This document shows, one piece after another, positions 9,658 through 19,589 of a stretch of DNA of 27,478 nt. The stretch comes from Rhizomucor pusillus. Taxonomy: Eukaryota; Mucoromycota; Mucoromycetes; Mucorales; Lichtheimiaceae. Position numbers and translations under genes: made by a program. The stretch is from contig FWWN02000262.1 in the NCBI GenBank assembly GCA_900175165.2, positions 1 through 27,478 of the forward strand, read 5' to 3'. The notes below the pieces were generated by a model that made no database searches, was not told where the DNA came from, and worked only from the letters and a program-made list of their open reading frames with translations. Numbering within the stretch: position 1 is the stretch's first letter; each line of letters begins with the position of its first letter.

Positions 9658-10198
9658 ATGGGACTTGCCAGGAACAATTCCAAAGGTGGAGGGGATTCAA
9701 GTCGATCGCAGGGAGATGCCAACAGTGGCTACGTGTTTGAACAGCAGAACGATGTGCGCATGGACGAGTTAGGGTCCAAAATATCAGCACTCAAAAGTGT
9801 ATGTGCATCTTACGGATCCAAAGGAATCCAAGAATTGCTAAAACGTTTTGTAACAGATAACTCTCGATATGCACCAAGATGTTACCGATCAAGACCGGTT
9901 GCTTGACGAATCGGTACGAAAGACTCGATTATCGTTACATTACCATCCATACTCACAGGAAAGATAGAACACTGCGTTTGGTGGATTGGGAAACACGCTG
10001 CGACATTCATACGGCAGGATGAATCGCATGATATCTACCCGGCACAAGCGGCAGCTCTGTTTCTACGTGACCATTGCTGTCGTTGTGTTTCTAATTATAT
10101 ACTGGGGCTCCTCGCTTGCTGGACGGATATCCTGGTCATCATCATCGCCCACTCCTGAAATACCCGTTGACGCCGAGATTGTGGATCAGGAAATGTAG
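9658..10198 (+). CDS. BET1: Bet1-like Qc-SNARE
   Basis: 142 residues from exons 9658-9798, 9857-9913 and 9968-10198. Bet1 is the Qc SNARE of ER-Golgi vesicle fusion. The SNARE motif reads NDVRMDELGSKISALKSITL, then DMHQDVTDQDRLLDES, with the zero-layer glutamine in VTDQDRLL. It continues NTAFGGLGNTLRHSYGRMNR and is followed by one transmembrane span (LCFYVTIAVVVFLIIYWGSS). Unlike yeast and animal Bet1, which end soon after the membrane span, this protein adds about 30 residues after it (Ser/Pro-rich, then acidic). Sft1 is the close alternative, but the ALKS[IL]T and GR-rich linker fit Bet1 better. The start at 9658 follows no other in-frame ATG nearby. The stop is 110 bp from the start of the next gene in the same direction. 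Confidence 0.88.
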
Positions 10199-10308
10199 CA
10201 GCCTTCTGTTAGCGTAATGTTCGTAGATAGAATTCATACCCTGGAACCAAAATTGAAACCAGCGCGGTCCGCGCGATAGCGCGCCCTTTTCTCTCTATCT
10301 TTTCTTGT

Positions 10309-11480
10309 ATGTCTACCACAGTCGACCAAACACCTGATCAGAGCGATGAGTTGAGCAGCGAGCAGATCAACAGTCTTGCTGCCAGTGTCGAGGAGGAGCT
10401 CAAAAAGTTTAAGCTCGAGTCTTACTACTCGGAACGACTTGCAAGCGCACTGCACGATTACGAGGGCGTTTACGACAAGGTCTGCAAAGGATCAGTGCAG
10501 ATCATCGACGTTGCCTGCGACGTTGAAAAGATTCAGAACGAACAAGAGGTATGGGCTGTCAGGGCATAGTAGGACTATGGATGAACGAGTCGTAACCTCC
10601 CACCTAGGTCCAAAAACTCGAGGACGATTTGCGAGATATCATTGACATTCAACAACGATTGCAAGACCACAAGAATATCTATGACAGTCTTATCGCCCGA
10701 CTGAGAAGTGGAGCAGAGCATATGGTGCGATCAAGTGTACATGATAAAGTTCATGAAAAACCACACTAATTGCGACTCAGAGCGATATCGTAGGAGAGTA
10801 CGAGAGGCAATGGGCTCTCCATCAAAGCCGATACAATGCAATGTCGGATAAGATGAAATACGGGTCATCAGATTACATGAAAGATTTCAAGCAGAGCGTA
10901 TGGGTAGGTTAATTCGGTGGGTAGCTCAGATCAAGCGAGACTACAGTTACTGAAATAATCTACTGCCAGGATGTAAACCATCCAAACGAACCAATGCCAG
11001 AAAACGACGGAGACGAAGATACTGACATTGTTATCGGTCGCGCAAAGGAATCCTTCAAATGTCCAATTACTCAAACCTGGTTGGAAGAGCCAGTGACTTC
11101 GTAAGCTTCTAACAACGAACTGTAGCTTGGACATTCCTAATTATTTGAACATAGTAAATCATGTAAACACACATTCTCCAAACGAGCAATCATCACATAC
11201 ATCCAACGAAGAGGCGCTCGAGCAGAGTGTCCCATACCCGGTAAATGACGAGATTGGATCGTATGTTAGGGTTAGGATTCTGACTTTGGTTGATAGGTTG
11301 CAGTGCTATGCTGACAGTCAGAATACTCGAGAATGATCCCTTGGTTGAACGAAAAGTCATCAGAGCGAAAGCACAAGAGAAAACAGATAACGTCGATGAT
11401 GTGAGTAAAAAGGTCATATGTCTGCTCGATTCGTATGTGAACGACTAACGCTGTCTTAGTACTACGACGTTGACGACTAA
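10309..11480 (+). CDS. NSE2: Nse2/Mms21-type SP-RING SUMO ligase
   Basis: 273 residues from seven exons: 10309-10548, 10608-10724, 10781-10903, 10970-11100, 11155-11240, 11297-11400, 11460-11480. Nse2 is the SUMO E3 ligase of the Smc5/6 complex and acts in the nucleus in DNA repair. The N-terminal two thirds is helical and charged, as expected for the part that docks on the Smc5 coiled coil. The SP-RING is complete: FKCPITQTWLEEPVTSKSCKH, then CPIPGC. The zinc ligands by analogy with yeast are C207, H209, C229 and C234. The exon 5/6 junction (G|GT TGC) was chosen because it restores the final GC of the motif; other AGs at 11302 and 11314 fit less well. The C-terminus is acidic (NVDDYYDVDD). 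Confidence 0.88.
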
Positions 11481-12035
11481 ACATTTATTCACCTTATCCT
11501 CTATCTACCCTGCAAATTCTCTAAACATTTATCCGTGTACCTTGTATTAATATTTAAGAGCACAATTGCCCGCATTATTTAAGGTGATCCTTGTGACCCG
11601 TGAAGTGACCTCATCATACAAGACTGATGAGCAGAGGGGCTGCGGATGTGTGGCTCATGATTGGGACAAGCTGCAACCGCCACTGCGTGTGTCACCTAGG
11701 CGCGGGTTGTGGAGGACCAGGTGCCAAGGCCTAATCCTAAAAAATAAAACACGCTATTGACAACTGCATGCATATTTGCCATGAGCCTACATCTGTAGCC
11801 ATTTTCAGACGCAAAGCATTGTGATGGCGACCAGGACTCCGATGTTACCAGTGGCGTTTGCATCTAAGCTAGAAAAAAAATGGATAAACCGTTCAGGGCA
11901 GAGTAGGACAAGGTGGAAGCGTCAGCAACAGCACAGCAGCGGCGACCATCTAACCGGAGCATCAAAATGATCTTCACAAAGGAGAAAAGCACTCTCTTTG
12001 CGCATCTTCTTTTTCCGAGTTTTTCTTTCCAAAGC
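11481..12035. other. Intergenic region, NSE2 to metacaspase
   Basis: 555 bases with no gene I can support. It holds the 3' end of NSE2 and the promoter of the metacaspase. An open frame at 11566-11760 looks random. AATAAA-like strings occur at about 11741-11750 but no polyadenylation site can be assigned. Upstream of the metacaspase start a CT-rich tract (about 11990-12030) looks like a leader. Confidence 0.45.
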
Positions 12036-13974
12036 ATGTCGGAAAACTATTATCACCATTCAGAATACCCAACTTCAGAATATACCTACTCGGAATACTC
12101 TTCCTCTAACAATGGATATCAACAAACAACGACGGAGGTGAGCTGCTGCAGCACTGCTTTGCCCTCTTTATTTTTTTTTCTCTTTTCTTTCGCGGCAAAC
12201 CTTAAATACATGTTGCTTATTTCTTGCTGCGTTGTCGGTAGTACCATTCATCTTCGTACCACTCTTCTTCGACTACCAACTACGAGGGAGGCTTCGAGAC
12301 TCCTCGCCCGAGCTTCCACGGTCTAGGCAAGCCGTAAACCGAAGCAATTGGCAAAACGGAGAAAAAGACTGACGGTTACACATGCGTTGAATACTCATAG
12401 GCGGCTACGGTGCTCCCGATAGAAGGGAAAACAATGACGACGACGAAGAGCTTTTGGAGCAGGACGATGACAATCAACTGTTCCTGAAGGTCAAGCCCTC
12501 CATGGCAGATCCGCCCAAAGACTTCAAGTTGTCAACTTGTAAGCACTCGAAGAGCAGTTGCTATATTTTCCAACAGAAAAAGAAAAAAATATCTAACGAG
12601 ACAATTTGTTGCAGGCGAGGGCAGAAAACGTGCATTGCTTATTGGTATCAACTATTTCGGCACAGAGAACGAATTGAATGGTACAGCTTGGAAAGTTTAG
12701 GAAAATTGCATTTCCTGCGTAACATCATTCTTCTACATAGGATGTATCAATGATGTACACAATGTCAAGAACTTTTTAATCGATTTGTACGGATTCAAAG
12801 AGGTATACTCGTCATAGTAGTAGTTGTAGTTTGGAATCTTTAATGGATATCTTGATATTGTATTTATTTAGGAGGACATGGTCATTTTGACAGATGACCA
12901 GCAGGAGCCCAAGCTGATTCCGACCCGTGCCAATATCATAGCAGCCATGCAATGGCTGGTACACGACGCTGACGACAATGACTCGTATAGTATATTCGCC
13001 GGGAGAAAGACTGAGTAATCAGACGAGACTGATTTTGTTTCTCAGGTTCTTCTTGCATTACAGCGGACACGGTGGTTCGGTAGGTCGCTCGTGCTGTTTA
13101 AACAGACTTTTACTTTTGTATTGATAAGATTGGATGACAAGGTACCTGACGAGAATGGAGACGAACCTGACGGCTTCGACGAGACAATCTATCCTGTAGA
13201 CTTTCAGGAATATGAAGGCACTTCTGGACAGATTATTGACGATGTACGGCGAATACATATTTCCAAAATCATATTCCGACATATTTGCTGACTACCATTA
13301 GGATTTACATGAGATCCTCGTCAAGCCGCTGCCAAAGGGCTGCCGTCTGACCGCCATTTTTGATAGTTGCCATTCTGGCACTGTGCTCGACCTTCCATAT
13401 ATCTACTCAACAAAGGGTACACTCAAGGATCAAAACCTCTTTAAGGACGCCGGCCGCGGTCTTTTGGAAGCTGGTATAGCATACGCCACGGGCGACCGCG
13501 AAGGCGCGCTTGAGTCGCTCAAGGAACTGGGCATGCAGCTGCTGACCACGAGAAGAACCGAGGAAGATAACAAGGAAAAATACTACTCTCCCGCGGACGT
13601 GATTCAGTTCTCAGGGTAAACGACGCCATTTTGTTAATCGCACAGCGTTGAGTGCTGACCTCACTCGCGTACATACTTTTAGCTGCAAAGACGATCAGAC
13701 GTCGGCTGATGCACAGGAAGCAGGAAAGGCAACGGGTGCAATGAGCTATGCATTTATCAGTATGTTCTTTGTCAATCTATATCCTTGATTTTCGATGCGG
13801 GATGCTAACCTCAGAATTCTTGCCAACTATGTAGCATCTTTGCGAGCTAATCCGAACCAGACGTACCAAGAGCTTTTGAACAGCGTCCGTGATATCTTGC
13901 GTGACAAGTATTCTCAGCGACCGCAACTCAGCTCCTCACATCCCATTGATACTAGCCTCCAATTCGTCTGCTAA
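12036..13974 (+). CDS. MCA1: Type I metacaspase
   Basis: 410 residues from 11 exons: 12036-12137, 12242-12326, 12401-12538, 12615-12680, 12741-12802, 12872-12984, 13046-13079, 13142-13243, 13302-13615, 13683-13759, 13835-13974. Metacaspases are Arg/Lys-specific cysteine proteases acting in protein quality control, stress and ageing. The catalytic pair is present: H197 in HYSGHGGS and C257 in AIFDSCHSG. Other family blocks are [31 protein letters not shown] (with the DDxxAN-type region), [27 protein letters not shown] and AMSYAFI. The roughly 95-residue N-terminal prodomain is Tyr/Ser-rich with repeated SEY and YHSSS units, then acidic, in place of the Pro/Gln-rich form common in yeasts. Intron 2 uses a GC donor. 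Intron 7 must use the acceptor at 13141 to give [11 protein letters not shown]. Confidence 0.9.
12327..12400 (+). other. GC-AG intron in the metacaspase gene
   Basis: The donor is CTAG|GCAAGC and the acceptor CTCATAG. It joins SFHGLG to GYGAPDRR in frame. The nearest GT donor (12333) leads to a frame with an immediate TAG. This is the second GC-AG intron in the window. Confidence 0.65.
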
Positions 13975-14531
13975 GCAAACATTGAAAGAACATTGCTGGA
14001 AGTCATCGGAATATGCTTAAATCAAAAATATGTATGCCCGCGTGGCAAGTTGATCATCATCTCATATGTTTGCAAATACAGACAAACAAGTTTACAATAT
14101 TGAATCCAAAGCTTTTCTCATGATGATAAACTTTTAAAACAGTTGATGATCTTGCCTTATTTTTTGGTACAATGCTTATTCAAGATGAGACAACAGTCTG
14201 CACTGCTAGATACCTCAGGTATTCCGCTCTTAAGGCAGCCATCACGTATTAGATTATTTAGGATGCAAACTTGATGGCACAGGTTTGTCGTCACAATCAG
14301 CCGTGTCCAAATCGTATATCCAAGGAAAAGAACAAGTCTTTTATTTAAAGATACCGTCGAAATCAGCATTTAGCATGAGTATTTCCAGCTAAATGATAGC
14401 TATTATACGTCGCCTTGCGGACTCTTGCCAGCATGCATAGACTTTCGTACTTATGTAGAGAAATAGAATAGCAACGGCCAGAATAGTATCTTATAAAAAG
14501 TGTTTATCAATATAAAAAGATCTATTGCTGT
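13975..14531. other. Intergenic, nothing recognised
   Basis: 557 bases between the metacaspase and a transposon remnant. AT-rich. A minus-strand open frame of 70 codons (14157-14369) shows no family features. No RNA gene seen. Confidence 0.4.
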
Positions 14532-14876
14532 CTATCTGTGGCATTCTAGTGGGCAATAATATAGGTAATGTTGGTTGATTGTGAAAACGGTTGGACCGAT
14601 ATTCTTTGCTACTATTTGTTGATCGAGCCATCCCGACCAGGAGTATACCGACGCTTTTAGTTCCTCGATCTGCGCTGTTGTAATTGTGTGATAATAGGCA
14701 ACGGTGAGGACTTTGCCAAGCCTGAAAACTGGTTTCCCTTGCTCCTTTGAGGGTAGATATAATATTAGAGTATGGTGTAATAAGCGTTGCTTCTGAGTAG
14801 GGTTGCCATTTTGTACATGTCTTTGTATAGTTGCGAGCTCTTGGTGGACAATGTTATCAAACGTTCGTCCAGATCG
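14532..14876 (-). pseudogene. Transposase-like C-terminal fragment, no start codon
   Basis: A stop-bounded minus-strand frame of 114 codons without a usable ATG reads like real protein. It runs through FDNIVHQELATIQRHVQNG, then FRLGKVLTVAYYHTITTAQI and EELKASVYSWSGWLDQQ, and ends near GPTVFTINQHYLYYCPLECH. A block with 'FTxNQHYLxH' near a pair of helical segments recalls the late part of large fungal DNA transposase proteins (CACTA/KDZ type), judged from memory only. An upstream TGA and the abrupt end indicate a fragment. It lies just beyond the SWIM-type fragment on the same strand, so it may be part of the same nest of dead elements or a different element. Confidence 0.4.
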
Positions 14877-14917
14877 TCACATTCTTGCTGCATATGTACT
14901 TGATTATTCTTGTGTCG

Positions 14918-15300
14918 TTATTCCACTTTGCTGTCTAACTTCTTGCTGATTACTACTTTGTATCGAAAATTTCCAGGTGTATATCTTATAGAAGGGACAT
15001 TGCGGAAACGAGCGACAAGAAAAATATGCATGCATAATAAATGATGGACTTCAAAATCTCGGCATGAGCAGCAACACATGCAACCTTCTTGATCCATTCT
15101 GATTCGATACCACTTCTCAGCATCGACAAAACTGCGAGAGAAAGGTGTTCGGGCTCTGCCAGGAAGGAGCGCTACGGTGACAGGACTCACTCAGCGATCA
15201 TGAGATCCATTTAAGCGAGAGCCTGGTTCTGGTGGTTTTGTATTAGTGGCATCAACAACCACTATCTCGGAACAATCTACTGCATGCTGCACAAGGCAGC
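14918..15300 (-). pseudogene. SWIM zinc-finger fragment of a MULE-type transposase
   Basis: Minus-strand reading shows EKWYRIRMDQEGCMCCCSC, then a Cys and CMHIFLVARF: a SWIM finger (C-x-C ... C-x-H) placed as in Mutator-like transposases, where it follows the DDE domain. Upstream in the same frame is EIVVVDATNTKPPEPGSRLN and then one TGA stop at about 15191-15193, so the frame is broken. No DDE catalytic domain lies between it and the FAR1-like fragment at 15443-15814 on the same strand. I infer one internally deleted element. Confidence 0.6.
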
Positions 15301-15442
15301 TATGGATAAAGAAAAGGCGTGAAAGGTAGGATGCGATCACGCTCGTCCGCAATTTCTTTTTGCTAAATCAACGGCTGCCCGCCAGCATTATTCAGCATCG
15401 TTGTAATGACTCCTTCGTCTTTGCACCGCTTTCATGGTATTA

Positions 15443-15814
15443 ACGGACGAGAGTTTGCTGCTCCAATGCCAATTGGCGCTGTTGGCGAAACGAAGACGAC
15501 GTCTCGGGAAACGCTTGGTAGTTGTCGTTCTGGATTGACTTGCGTACAAACCAGGAACCAGGAGGAACCGTAAAACCAGATTGTTTGCGGTTAAGCACTA
15601 CCGCGCGCAACTTCACCTTACAACCGATTTTAGCGGACGCAGTACAATGCTTGCGGATGTTTTCGGTTATATTTCTGCAGTTCTTGTAACTGCCACCAAA
15701 GGTGCAAGCAGTATTGAGATACTGCAATTTGCCGTTTTTGCCGTCCAAGTTGCTGACTTTCGTTGCATAGACAAAGCCTGCAGAATTGGCAGCAGCTTGA
15801 TCAACTTCAAAGGA
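15443..15814 (-). pseudogene. FAR1-like DNA-binding fragment of the same MULE
   Basis: 124 stop-free minus-strand codons start FEVDQAAANSAGFVYATKVS and go on to LNTACTFGGSYKN, IRKHCTASAKIGCKVKL and GSWFV, ending in a basic/Gln-rich stretch (SSSFRQQRQLALEQQ). The order (an AxxxGF opening, a Cys, then a KIGCKxKL block, then a W.V segment) fits the FAR1/WRKY-GCM1-like domain at the N-terminus of Mutator-like transposases. A TAA at 15815-15817 interrupts the frame; a plausible continuation (DYFLALNN) lies in another frame just upstream, which suggests a frameshift. Together with the SWIM fragment it is a decayed transposon gene. Confidence 0.55.
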
Positions 15815-16175
15815 TTATTTAGCGCTAGAAAGTAGTCTCCAACGCACATGTTCGTTGTTTGCGAGGCCGTTGTTGCAGGTATGAACGTTGGTGTTGGCGC
15901 TCGTTTCGGTAAGTTCAGCAAGTACTGCGTATTGTATCTACCATTACGCGGCTTTGGGAGAAGCGAGAAAGGCGGAAATTTTAATAGTTTCGTCAGTGCC
16001 AGTGTCCTGTGCGAAAAAGAAGAAAAAAAAATTCGATGCCTGAACGTACCTTCAAAATTCCTGCAACTTCTGCGAGTTTCGAAAAGCGCCGCTGAAGTTG
16101 GGACCTTTTCGGTCTGATCGATCTTTGTTTGCTTCCTTCATTCGGCTCGAGGTCAACAACGATTGAGACCGTGTC
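15815..16175. other. Intergenic, upstream of the J-protein gene
   Basis: About 360 bases. The left part probably continues the decayed MULE in a shifted frame. The right part must hold the J-protein promoter; no TATA box is obvious. Open frames here on both strands look like shadows. Confidence 0.4.
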
Positions 16176-17806
16176 ATGACCGATCAGCCTGATCTTTACG
16201 CCGTCCTTGGCGTGAGCAAGAATGCAACCGACGCCGAAATCAAAAAGGTGAGCTTGTTACTCTCCAATGCTGAAAAGGATTAGATCACTGACGCATATTC
16301 TTAGGCCTACAAGAAGCTTGTAAGTACTCCGTCGTAACAGAACCCGAGATAAAGTGAGGAATGGACATATGCTGATAAAATCGATCTACTTTTAGGCAAT
16401 TCAATACCATCCTGACAAGAACCCGGAGGGTGCCGACAAGGTATGCGGTTTGTAGAGTACCTTAAACCTTGTAACTGACTAATTCTGCGCAGTTCAAAGA
16501 AATAGCACATGCATACGAAGTTCTGTCAGATCCAGCAAAACGTCGCAACTACGACTATGCAGAGGATGCCGAGGACACCGCTCAAGGTCCAAGTGCAAGT
16601 ATGTAATAGAGATTAAAGGTCGCTCCCATTGCATAAGATTAATTGTTGCTTTTTGAAGAGCGACGCAGGAGACAAATGAAACCTGACGACATTAACATTG
16701 ATTTCAGCGTTGATCTGGAAACGCTTTACAATGGAAAGACGATTACGAAAGCGTTTGAGCGACAAGAAATTTGTGAACAATGTGAAGGGTAAGTCCAGTC
16801 GTGTGGTTATCGCTAGAAAACATTTTATTCCCTAACTGCAAATTTATCCAGAAAGACATCAAGAACAGAGACTTGTCGCAAATGCCATGGTACTCGAACG
16901 TTTAAACAAGGTGGTCACAAGCGACGATGTCGGCACTGCGGTGGACGAGGCAAGGTCCAATATATGTGCAACGCATGCAATGGTCACGGTGTACAAATGG
17001 AAAGAACGAGTTTAGAAATCGAAATTCCAAAAGGTGGAACTGTTGATGGAACAATTGCAGTACCGGACGTGGGTGACAAGATGGTAAATATATAACTTGT
17101 ATTTGCTTTTTCCTTTGCCCAATATGAATTCTGAAATACATCTCCTTGAAAATAGGTCGGTTTGGAAAATCGCGGCGATGTTGTTGTTTGGCTCAGTGTG
17201 AGGAAACACCACATGTTTGAATACGATCCAGAAGGAGACGATCTCAAGATGACCATGAATATCACATTATGCGAAGCTTTGCTTGGATTTACAAAGACTT
17301 TCACGCATCTGGATGGAAGAATTATCAAGATCGTTCATGAACCCGGTCAAGTGATCAAACCAGGAATGCAAAAGGTTGTTGCAAACGAAGGCATGCCGTG
17401 CAAAGGATACCCATACCAAAAGGGTAATCTCTTCATTTCTTTCAACGTCGAGTTCCCTAATACTATTGGTCAATTAACACCCAAGGCTCGCAAAGCTGTG
17501 GAGAAAGCTCTTGGCTCCAAATCGAGCTCTCAACAAGACCAAAAAGCGTCTGAAGAAACCAGCGTGGAGCAAAGCAGTAAGGAATATATTCTTCAAGATG
17601 CCACAGAACCATTCAAGGTATGTGGAGCAATGTATGGTTATGCGAACATTTAGTAACCATTGTCAAAATAGCTTTCATTCCAAGCAGATGGCGATATACC
17701 ACTTTACAACGAGGATGATAGACAAGCAGCCGAGGAATACGACGGGTTTCACACTGTTAGCGACTTTTTCACATTCGGTGGATCGCCTTCATGCACTCAG
17801 ATGTAA
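16176..17806 (+). CDS. Type I (DnaJ-A) Hsp40 lacking a G/F region
   Basis: 398 residues from eight exons: 16176-16247, 16305-16319, 16396-16440, 16493-16598, 16659-16788, 16852-17083, 17156-17617, 17672-17806. It is an Hsp70 co-chaperone. The J domain has DLYAVLGVSKNATDAEIKKA and the HPD motif at residues 34-36 (QYHPDKNP). The cysteine-rich zinc domain has four repeats: CEQCEGKT, CRKCHGTR, CRHCGGRG and CNACNGHG, the first two imperfect. The C-terminal substrate-binding region is clear (EALLGFTKTFTHLDGR, EGMPCKGYPYQKGNL). It ends SPSCTQM, a candidate CaaX prenylation box as in Ydj1. The usual Gly/Phe-rich region is absent: the J domain passes through YDYAEDAEDTAQGPSAKRRR directly to the beta-sandwich. 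Exon 2 is only 15 nt. Ydj1, Xdj1 or Scj1-type relationships cannot be settled; no ER signal peptide is seen. Confidence 0.9.
16305..16319 (+). other. 15-nt micro-exon of the J-protein gene
   Basis: Five codons (AYKKL) in helix II of the J domain, flanked by introns of 57 and 76 nt. They are essential to the J-domain pattern AYKKLAIQYHPDKNP, so the micro-exon is secure. Confidence 0.85.
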
Positions 17807-17985
17807 AACTAGCAAATATTCAATGTACATAATACTTGGCTTTCATATGTAATTGCGTTCAAAAGATAAAGAAGTGCTGCATTTTCGTCCAACACCTCCC
17901 AAATTATGTCTGAATTTGAACGTCGACTGAGGTAAAAAGTTGTCCTTAGCAAGTTCAGTCTGCCCTTTTCCACAGTGTGTGAAAC

Positions 17986-18909
17986 ATGAACGATCTTGCA
18001 GGAGAATCCGGCGATGGAGCAACTTCTAAGTTTCTCGCACAAAAGACAGCGTTTGAACGAGTACGTAGGAACGTCGAAAAAGCGTTTTGCGTGTTGTTCC
18101 TGGATCACACGCACCCGTCGGAGGAGGAGCTGACACGTAGACCAATGTAGAAATGGCAACGCTGGCTTGATGAAGTGACGCCTTATGTCCACTACCGCTG
18201 GATCGGCACAGCAACGTTGCTGGTGCTGTTCATGCTGCGCATTATTCTGGCGCAAGGATGGTACATTGTTACGTAAGTGGCTGAGAAGGGGTTTGCACAC
18301 ATACACTGCATACGTACTGACAAGCTCGTGCTATTGTAGATATGCACTTGGTACGTAGGAATGGATTCTGCGCATATGACTGGGATACTTTGCCCCTGGT
18401 AAAAGAAAAAAATGGAAGACAGAAAGGGACTAAGATGTGTGATGCTGTAGGTATCTACTTGCTGAACCTATTCCTTGCGTTCTTGACGCCAAAGATCGAC
18501 CCGTCGTTGGAAATGGATACACAGGAAAACGAACTTGAAGAGGGACCTTCTTTGCCAACAAAGGCAGATGAAGAGTTTAAACCGTTCATTCGACGCCTAC
18601 CAGAGTTCAAGTTCTGGTACGTTAGGATGATGCAAAGCAGAGAAAGAGAGAAACGGAACACTAAGCTTGCTTTGTTGTTGTTGGCACTCAAATAGGTACT
18701 CTGCAACAAAGGCTACAGTGATTGCATTGGTGTGCAGCTTCTTTAGTATATTCGATATTCCAGTCTTCTGGCCTATCCTGTTGATATACTTTTGTATTCT
18801 ATTTGCCATCACGATGCGACGACAGATCAAACATATGATCAAGTACAAGTATATTCCCTTTGACTGGGGCAAGAAGAACTATGCTGCCAGTGCCAGTCGC
18901 AGTAGATAG
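17986..18909 (+). CDS. RER1: Rer1 retention receptor of the early Golgi
   Basis: 195 residues from exons 17986-18060, 18151-18272, 18340-18350, 18451-18616 and 18696-18909. Rer1 returns escaped ER membrane proteins from the cis-Golgi. Family blocks are [40 protein letters not shown], the acidic stretch and [20 protein letters not shown], and [18 protein letters not shown]. Four membrane segments form two hairpins, as in the family, and length is typical. Exon 3 is an 11-nt micro-exon (ATATGCACTTG) that supplies YAL in the first hairpin; without it the frame breaks. The start at 17986 gives a Gly/Asp-rich N-terminal 20 residues before the conserved region. It begins 179 bp after the J-protein stop, same direction. 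Confidence 0.93.
18340..18350 (+). other. 11-nt micro-exon of RER1
   Basis: Between an acceptor ending TTGTAG at 18339 and donor GTACGT at 18351. It converts WYIVT|YAL|GIYLLNL into the conserved Rer1 reading; its length (not a multiple of 3) means skipping would shift the frame. Confidence 0.85.
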
Positions 18910-18922
18910 ATATTCTCCACAT

Positions 18923-18948
18923 CTTTCTTTCTTTCTTTCTTTCTTTCT
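18923..18948. repeat. TTTC microsatellite
   Basis: About six tandem TTTC units just after the RER1 stop codon, in the presumed 3' untranslated region. Confidence 0.8.
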
Positions 18949-19245
18949 CTGCTAATGTAATTTTACCTGCATCGTATATGATAAATGTTTCTCTTCACCT
19001 TATCATATGTGTTCGAGTGCTCCCCCTTGCTTGATTAGATGCATGTCACGTACCAAGAAGAGATATCGATGAACCAAGTGTTGTATTATTGCTCCATCTC
19101 ATGCACGAATTGATGATAAGACCCTGTACACACGTTCCTTTCTGCGACAAAGCTGCGCTGCAGCTTGTTGATTGGTCGGACTCGAAGTGGGCCCTGCAAG
19201 CAAAATAATCATACGTTGAACGGTAAAATAGTCATCCCAGTGGCG

Positions 19246-19290
19246 GACGGCTGTTGTCGGCCAGCAACGCCGAACGAACCGGCAGCCGTC
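19246..19290. repeat. Nested GC-rich inverted repeat
   Basis: Outer arms GACGGCTG (19246-19253) and CAGCCGTC (19283-19290) enclose inner arms TCGGC (19257-19261) and GCCGA (19269-19273). A folded hairpin is possible on either strand. It could serve in 3'-end formation of AUR1 or be incidental. Confidence 0.4.
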
Positions 19291-19396
19291 TGGGCCTGAT
19301 TTGTTTACCCGAATTCCAGAACATGTCGTAAAGCAATGGGTGTCACAAACAGCGAACCTTGGATTGTATTACAGGAAGAAAATTGTAATTAGAGTT

Positions 19397-19424
19397 TAGA
19401 TAGATAGATAGATAGGTAGGTAGA
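19397..19424. repeat. TAGA/TAGG microsatellite
   Basis: Tandem TAGA units grading into TAGG, downstream of the AUR1 stop codon. Confidence 0.8.
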
Positions 19425-19589
19425 TTAGGATTAAGGGCTATAGTACGTAAGAGATGCCTGTAAGTTTGGTAAATATATGCAGAACAGCAGAGTGTAGAGA
19501 ATAGATGGTAAGTGCGGAATATACACAGTAGTAGTAACATGATGCACGAAAGGGGGCGGAGCGGCGATTTGACATGAATGAATTATTAA

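Larger units (their letters stand above)
18910..19589. other. Intergenic between convergent RER1 and AUR1
   Basis: 680 bases holding the 3' ends of two convergent genes. It includes a TTTC microsatellite (about 18923-18948) and a TAGA/TAGG microsatellite (about 19397-19424). A GC-rich nested inverted repeat lies at 19246-19290. No open frame or RNA gene that I can support. Confidence 0.5.

Noticed and set aside
15667..15921. Overlapping frames on both strands near the MULE fragment
   Set aside because: These are shadows or a shifted continuation of the FAR1-like fragment, not separate genes.
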